From an uncultured Alphaproteobacteria bacterium (GTDB taxonomy: Bacteria; Pseudomonadota; Alphaproteobacteria; Rhizobiales; Beijerinckiaceae), in NCBI GenBank assembly GCA_937903315.1, contig CALCZO010000041.1, positions 1 through 10,528 on the forward strand: a stretch of DNA of 10,528 nucleotides. The letters run 5' to 3'. The translations under genes and the position numbers were made by a program. This document shows positions 6,722-10,528 of this stretch, piece by piece; the stretch's first letter is position 1; every line of letters starts with the position of its first letter. The notes beneath the pieces were generated by a model, which was not told where the DNA came from, ran no database searches, and saw only the letters and a list, made by a program, of their open reading frames with translations.

Positions 6722-7409
6722 TCTTGTGGCCGGCTACGGCCGTACGACCATCCTCGAAGGCGTCAGCGTCGAGGTCCAGCAGGGCGAAGTCGTCACGCTG
6801 ATCGGCTCGAATGGCGCCGGCAAGACGACCTTGCTGCGCACCATCTCGGGCATCATCAAGCCGCGCGGTGGCACCATCACCCTCGATGGCGAGACCATCT
6901 CCGGCCTGTCCTCCGACGAGATCGTCGGCCGCGGCCTGATCATGGTGCCCGAGGCACGCCAGCTGTTCCCGGTCATGAGCGTGCGCGACAATGTCATGAT
7001 GGGGGCCTATCACCCGGCCGTGCGCGCGGGCGCCGAGCGCCGGTTCGAGGAGGTGCTCGATCTTTTCCCCCGCGTCCGCGAGAGGCTCGATCAGCTCGCC
7101 GGTTCGCTGTCGGGGGGCGAACAGCAGATGGTGGCGATCGCCCGCGGCCTGATGGCAAAGCCCCGGCTCTTGATGTTCGACGAACCATCGCTCGGATTGG
7201 CACCGCTGATCGTCCAGCAGGTGTTTGACATCGTCGATCGCATCTGCGCCATGGGGACCACGGTGCTGCTTGTCGAGCAGAAGGCGTTTCATGCGCTCAA
7301 GATCGCCAAACGCGCTTATGTGATGGAAAACGGGCGGATTGCCATGTCGAACACCGGCGCCGGACTTCTGGCCGACCCGCACATCAAGCAGGTCTATCTC
7401 GGGATTTGA
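6705..7409 (+). CDS. livF: LivF-type ABC transporter ATP-binding protein
   Basis: A 234-residue cytoplasmic ATPase, the standard LivF length. Motifs: Walker A GSNGAGKT 34-41, Q-loop Q86 in EARQLFP, an intact signature LSGGEQQM 135-142, Walker B LLMFDEP with D159 and E160, and VEQKA in place of the switch histidine, as is normal for LivF. It ends in QVYLGI, the family's common C-terminus. It overlaps the LivM-LivG gene by 17 bases, with GGAGG nine bases before its ATG inside that gene. It would pair with the LivG half of the fusion to power import, contributing the canonical signature motif that the partner lacks. The symbol is by family; the imported compound is unknown. Confidence 0.96.
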   Translation: MLRVSDLVAGYGRTTILEGVSVEVQQGEVVTLIGSNGAGKTTLLRTISGIIKPRGGTITLDGETISGLSSDEIVGRGLIMVPEARQLFPVMSVRDNVMMGAYHPAVRAGAERRFEEVLDLFPRVRERLDQLAGSLSGGEQQMVAIARGLMAKPRLLMFDEPSLGLAPLIVQQVFDIVDRICAMGTTVLLVEQKAFHALKIAKRAYVMENGRIAMSNTGAGLLADPHIKQVYLGI

Positions 7410-7412
7410 ACG

Positions 7413-8225
7413 ATGGCTGAGCCGATCCTGCCCGAAGTCACCGGCCACACCCGGATGTTTGCGATCCTTGCCGATCCCATCGGGCATATTCGCACACCGC
7501 AGGCGATCAACCGCTGGTGCCGCGTACAGGGCGTCGATGCGGTCATGATGCCGGTTCAGGTCGCGCCGGCCAATCTTGCGCTGATGCTGGATGCGTTCCG
7601 GGCGATGAAGAACCTCGACGGGTTCGTGGTGACGGTGCCGCACAAGGTCGCGATCGTTGATCTACTGGACGAGGTTGCGCCCCATGCCCGTGCCATAGGA
7701 GCGGTCAATTGTGTGCGCCGCGAGGCTGATGGCCGGCTCATCGGCACGATGCTGGACGGGTTGGGCTTTGTCGAAGGGCTCCGTCGCCATGGCATCGATC
7801 CGTCCGGCATGAGCGTCTATCTCGCGGGAGCCGGCGGCGCTGCCAACGCGGTTGCCTTTGCGCTGGCCGAGGCTGGGATCACCCGCCTTGCCATCGCCAA
7901 CCGGACTCGTGACAAGGTCGTCGATCTTGCGCATCGTCTGGCCGCGCATTGTCCGGCACTGGCGGTTGAACCCGCGCCGGTCAGCCCCGGCGGTTTCGAT
8001 CTGGTCGTCAATGCCACGTCGCTGGGCCTGCGGTCCGACGATCCTCTTCCGCTCGACATCTCGGAGCTGGCACCCGCCCAGATCGTCGCCGATGTCATCA
8101 TGAACCCGGACGAGACCGCGCTGTTGCTTGCCGCCAGGGCGAGGGGCTGCCGCATCCACAAGGGGCACCCGATGCTGCTGGCGCAGGTGGACCTGATGGC
8201 CCGCCACATGAGGGCATCCCGGTGA
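7413..8225 (+). CDS. Shikimate dehydrogenase family protein (AroE-like) with altered substrate pocket
   Basis: A 270-residue NAD(P)-dependent dehydrogenase of the AroE fold: substrate domain first, Rossmann domain from about 130. Conserved features: VTVPHK with catalytic Lys78, GAVN at 96-99, catalytic Asp115 in MLDGLG, nucleotide loop GAGGAA 139-144, NRT at 163-165 (the NADP(H)-type clamp of AroE), NATSLGL, and GHPMLLAQ near the end. The N-terminal loop that in AroE reads HSxSP, whose two serines hold the shikimate carboxylate, here reads GHIRTP at 24-29, so the serine positions are Ile26 and Thr28. Together with its place in a transporter/dehydrogenase operon, this argues against biosynthetic AroE and for a catabolic paralogue acting on a different hydroaromatic or hydroxy acid. 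It starts three bases after livF and overlaps the next SDR by four. Quinate/shikimate dehydrogenase remains possible. Confidence 0.88.
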   Translation: MAEPILPEVTGHTRMFAILADPIGHIRTPQAINRWCRVQGVDAVMMPVQVAPANLALMLDAFRAMKNLDGFVVTVPHKVAIVDLLDEVAPHARAIGAVNCVRREADGRLIGTMLDGLGFVEGLRRHGIDPSGMSVYLAGAGGAANAVAFALAEAGITRLAIANRTRDKVVDLAHRLAAHCPALAVEPAPVSPGGFDLVVNATSLGLRSDDPLPLDISELAPAQIVADVIMNPDETALLLAARARGCRIHKGHPMLLAQVDLMARHMRASR

Positions 8226-8974
8226 CTGGCGCTCTTGTCGGCAAGGTAGCCCTGATCACCGGCGGCGCCTCCGGTCTGGGGCTCGGCATGGCCCGCGAAT
8301 TTCTGGCGCGGGGCGCTCGCGTCGCGATCGTCGACAAGGCGGCCGAGGGGCCTGCCGACCTCGCCGGAAATCATGCTGTGGCCTATGTCTCCGCGGACGT
8401 GACCGATCCCGATGCGGTTGAGCGGGCGTTCGATGCGGCGCAAGCGGCACTCGGCCCGGTCGATATCGTCTGCGTCAATGCGGGCATGGGTCAGGGCGAT
8501 GCGACGCTCGACCTGACCTTCGACGCTTGGCGCCGTGTGATGGCGCTCAATCTCGACGCCGCGTTCCTGACCGCGCAGGCGGCCGGACGCCGCATGGTGC
8601 CGCGCGGGTCGGGATCGATCCTGTTCACCTCGTCGATCTACGGCATCGTTGCCGGCCCGGCACGACTTGCCTATGTCGTTTCGAAATCGGGCATCTCGGC
8701 CATGGCAAAGGCGCTGGCGCTTGAATGGTCGCCATCGGGCGTGCGGGTCAACGCCATGGCGCCGGGCTATGTCCGCACGCCGCTGCTCGATGATCTCATC
8801 GCGCGCGGCAAGGTTGATCCTGACAAGCTGATGGCCCACACCCCGCTCCGTCGCTTCGTCACTGTGGACGAAGTGGCCCGGCTGGCCGCCTTCATCGTCT
8901 CCGATGAGGCGAGCGCGACCACTGGACATGTCGCCACCGCCGACGGCGGCTGGACCGCCAACGGCTATCTGTGA
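8222..8974 (+). CDS. SDR family oxidoreductase (rightward operon)
   Basis: A 250-residue classical SDR starting at GTG, which overlaps the stop of the AroE-like gene (GTGA at 8222-8225) and has GAGGG seven bases upstream. Motifs: TGGASGLG 13-20, D38 ending beta strand 2 (NAD(H) preference), VNAG 85-88, catalytic tetrad N110, S138, Y151, K155 (YVVSK), PG motif after the seventh strand (APGYVRTP), and the C-terminal DGGWTANGY, common among NAD-dependent catabolic dehydrogenases. It is clearly different in sequence from the two leftward SDRs, so it is not a recent duplicate. Its coupling to the AroE-like gene and to the E1 gene seven bases downstream suggests it makes or consumes the substrate of one of them. 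Substrate not identifiable from sequence. Confidence 0.94.
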   Translation: MTGALVGKVALITGGASGLGLGMAREFLARGARVAIVDKAAEGPADLAGNHAVAYVSADVTDPDAVERAFDAAQAALGPVDIVCVNAGMGQGDATLDLTFDAWRRVMALNLDAAFLTAQAAGRRMVPRGSGSILFTSSIYGIVAGPARLAYVVSKSGISAMAKALALEWSPSGVRVNAMAPGYVRTPLLDDLIARGKVDPDKLMAHTPLRRFVTVDEVARLAAFIVSDEASATTGHVATADGGWTANGYL

Positions 8975-8981
8975 GGCCGGC

Positions 8982-10528
8982 ATGGTGATCCGCACCCCTC
9001 TCGCTCCAGCCGTCGGATGGACCGAAATCCGCACCGTCGAGGCCGACTGGAACGACGCCAGTCCCGGCCTTCTCGGCGCCATGCTGACCGAGATGCATCT
9101 CATCCGCGCATTCGAGGAAGAGGTGCTGGCGCTGGCCGGAGAGGGCAATATCCATGGCCCGGCCCATTCCTCGATCGGACAGGAAGGTGGCGCCGTCGGC
9201 TCGCTGATCGGACTGACTGAGGCCGATCAGGTCAACGGTTCGCATCGCGGCCATCACCAGTTTCTGGCCAAGGCGCTGACCCATGTCGCGCCGGACCTGT
9301 CGCCGCTCCGACCGGTGCCGGATGCGGTCGAAAATCTTTTATATCGGTCGCTGGCCGAGATCATGGGACTGGAACCCGGCTTCGGCCGTGGACGCGGCGG
9401 CTCGATGCACCTGCGGTGGGGCGAGGCGGGCTGTCTTGGCACCAATGCGATTGTCGGCGGCGGTGTCCCGCTGGCGGCCGGTGCGGCCATGGCCATGAAG
9501 CTGGCGGGGACTGACAATGTCGCCGTCACCTGCTTCGGCGACGGTGCGATGAACATCGGCGCGACTCTGGAGACGCTCAATCTGGCGGCAGCCTGGTCAC
9601 TGCCGCTGATCTTCTTTTGCGAGAACAATCTCTACGCGGTGGCGACCCACATCGCCGAAACCTCGCGCGAGACACGGTTGTCCGGCCGCGGACCGGGCTT
9701 TGGCATCCCGTCGTTCCGCGTCGACGGGATGGACCCACTCGCCGTGCATCTGGCGATGGGTGAGGCTCTTGCCCTTGCCCGCAACGGCGGCGGCCCGGTG
9801 CTGATCGAAGCCGAGTGTTACCGCTATTTCCACCAGAACGGTCCGTTCCCCGGCTCGGCGTTCGGCTATCGGCCCAAAGAGGAGGAGGCGGTATGGCGCG
9901 CGCGTGATCCGCTCGATCTCACGGGCCGCCACATGGTGCGGCTTGGACTGATCGACGAGGCGGGACTTGCCGGCTTGCGCGAACGGTCCGTCGCGCTGAT
10001 GAGCGGCATTGCCGCACGACTGACCCGGTTGGACGGCAACCGCCGGCAGGTGCGTGCCGACCTCTGGCCCGATCCCGCCATCGTCGATGAGGGATTGCGT
10101 GCCGATACGGCCCCGCCGCAAGCCCTGCCGCCGCGGACCGAGGCCCGCGTCGAGCGTCGTTTTGTCGATGCAATCGCCGATGTGCTGCAGCGCCGGATGG
10201 AGACCGATCCCGGTCTTGTCGTCATGGGCGAGGATGTCCACCGGCTCAAGGGCGGCACCAACGGCGCGACGCGCGGATTGGCCGACGCCTTTCCGGGCCG
10301 TGTGTTCGGCACGCCGATTGCCGAGGGGGCGTTCACCGGCCTTGCCGCCGGCCTTGCGATGGACGGGCGTTTCCGCCCGATCATCGAGTTCATGTATCCC
10401 GACTTTCTCTGGGTGGCGGCGGATCAGCTGTTCAACCAGATCGGCAAGGCCCGCCATATGTTCGGCCAGAATGTCGATGTGCCGGTCATCCTTCGCACGA
10501 AGATTGCCATGGGCACCGGCTACGGCTC
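8982..10528 (+). CDS. Fused alpha/beta E1 component of a thiamine-diphosphate 2-oxo-acid/acetoin-type dehydrogenase (partial, cut by window edge)
   Basis: An open frame from the ATG at 8982 (GAGG five bases upstream) to the window end, 515 residues seen. The first ~330 residues are an E1 alpha subunit: SIGQEG 64-69, SHRGHH 87-92, GRGGSMHL 137-144, and the thiamine-diphosphate/Mg motif GDG (186-188) followed 26 residues later by NN (215-216). From about 387 an E1 beta subunit begins: MGEDV 415-419, PIAEGAF 445-451 (Glu448 matches the cofactor-activating Glu of E1 beta), then the DQLFNQIGKARHMFG stretch. Such fused proteins are usually about 700 residues, so some 200 are missing off the edge. 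E1 decarboxylates a 2-oxo acid or cleaves acetoin-like compounds and passes the acyl group to a lipoyl E2; E2 and E3 genes would be expected downstream. The pyruvate, branched-chain and acetoin types cannot be told apart here. Confidence 0.93.
   Translation, partial: MVIRTPLAPAVGWTEIRTVEADWNDASPGLLGAMLTEMHLIRAFEEEVLALAGEGNIHGPAHSSIGQEGGAVGSLIGLTEADQVNGSHRGHHQFLAKALTHVAPDLSPLRPVPDAVENLLYRSLAEIMGLEPGFGRGRGGSMHLRWGEAGCLGTNAIVGGGVPLAAGAAMAMKLAGTDNVAVTCFGDGAMNIGATLETLNLAAAWSLPLIFFCENNLYAVATHIAETSRETRLSGRGPGFGIPSFRVDGMDPLAVHLAMGEALALARNGGGPVLIEAECYRYFHQNGPFPGSAFGYRPKEEEAVWRARDPLDLTGRHMVRLGLIDEAGLAGLRERSVALMSGIAARLTRLDGNRRQVRADLWPDPAIVDEGLRADTAPPQALPPRTEARVERRFVDAIADVLQRRMETDPGLVVMGEDVHRLKGGTNGATRGLADAFPGRVFGTPIAEGAFTGLAAGLAMDGRFRPIIEFMYPDFLWVAADQLFNQIGKARHMFGQNVDVPVILRTKIAMGTGYG

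Noticed and set aside
6627..7643. A 338-residue minus-strand open frame over livF and the AroE-like gene.
   Set aside because: Shadow of livF, whose Walker A, signature and Walker B motifs are intact; the antisense product is low in hydrophobic structure and has no motif.
7817..9148. A 443-residue open frame on the minus strand.
   Set aside because: It lies antisense across the AroE-like gene, the SDR and the start of the E1 gene, all of which show full motif sets. The translation is Arg/Ala/Gly-rich with no recognisable domain, as expected of a shadow frame in GC-rich DNA.
9330..9344. A short AT-rich patch with a TTA leucine codon inside the otherwise GC-rich E1 gene.
   Set aside because: The protein motif flow is unbroken and the patch is only about 15 bases, so it does not support insertion or transfer.
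1..10528. tRNA, rRNA, CRISPR, insertion-sequence or phage signatures.
   Set aside because: None seen; apart from about 220 bases between the operons and 86 bases after the binding-protein gene, the window is filled by coding sequence.

Overview
The window is GC-rich with a strong G/C bias at third codon positions. Genes are packed end to end, with 4-base ATGA/GTGA overlaps and a Liv-type (branched-chain amino acid type) ABC importer. This fits a chromosomal or megaplasmid catabolic region of a proteobacterium, most likely an alphaproteobacterium of the Rhizobiales/Hyphomicrobiales kind. The taxonomic guess rests on gene style and on remembered homologues, not on any marker gene. I see no rRNA, tRNA, insertion sequence, phage gene or CRISPR array.

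Layout. Two transcription units diverge from a 216-base intergenic region (2534-2749). The leftward unit (2533 down to 13) encodes a zinc-free quinone oxidoreductase of the PIG3 type, then two short-chain dehydrogenases/reductases (SDRs), each joined to the gene before it by a 4-base overlap. The rightward unit (2750 to the right edge) encodes a periplasmic substrate-binding protein, a LivH-type permease, a LivM-LivG permease/ATPase fusion, a LivF-type ATPase, an AroE-like dehydrogenase with an altered substrate pocket, a third SDR, and a fused alpha/beta E1 component of a thiamine-diphosphate 2-oxo-acid/acetoin-type dehydrogenase complex that runs off the right edge.

How the genes may work together (inference). 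The importer would bring in a small organic acid or amino-acid-like compound. The three SDRs and the AroE-like enzyme would oxidise or reduce hydroxyl/keto groups on it, and the E1 enzyme, with E2 and E3 expected beyond the right edge, would decarboxylate or cleave the resulting 2-oxo acid or diketone to an acyl-CoA. The mix of SDRs, an AroE-like protein and an E1 suggests a hydroaromatic, polyol-like or keto-acid substrate, but the sequence does not identify it.

Regulation. The divergent region holds a plausible sigma-70-type promoter for the rightward unit, with an 8-base palindrome (TGTATACA) over its -10 box and a tandem 12-base repeat over its -35 box and spacer. This looks like an operator region for a regulator encoded outside the window. 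A strong 12-bp stem-loop between the binding-protein gene and the permease gene probably sets their relative expression. No gene-free stretch exceeds about 220 bases.
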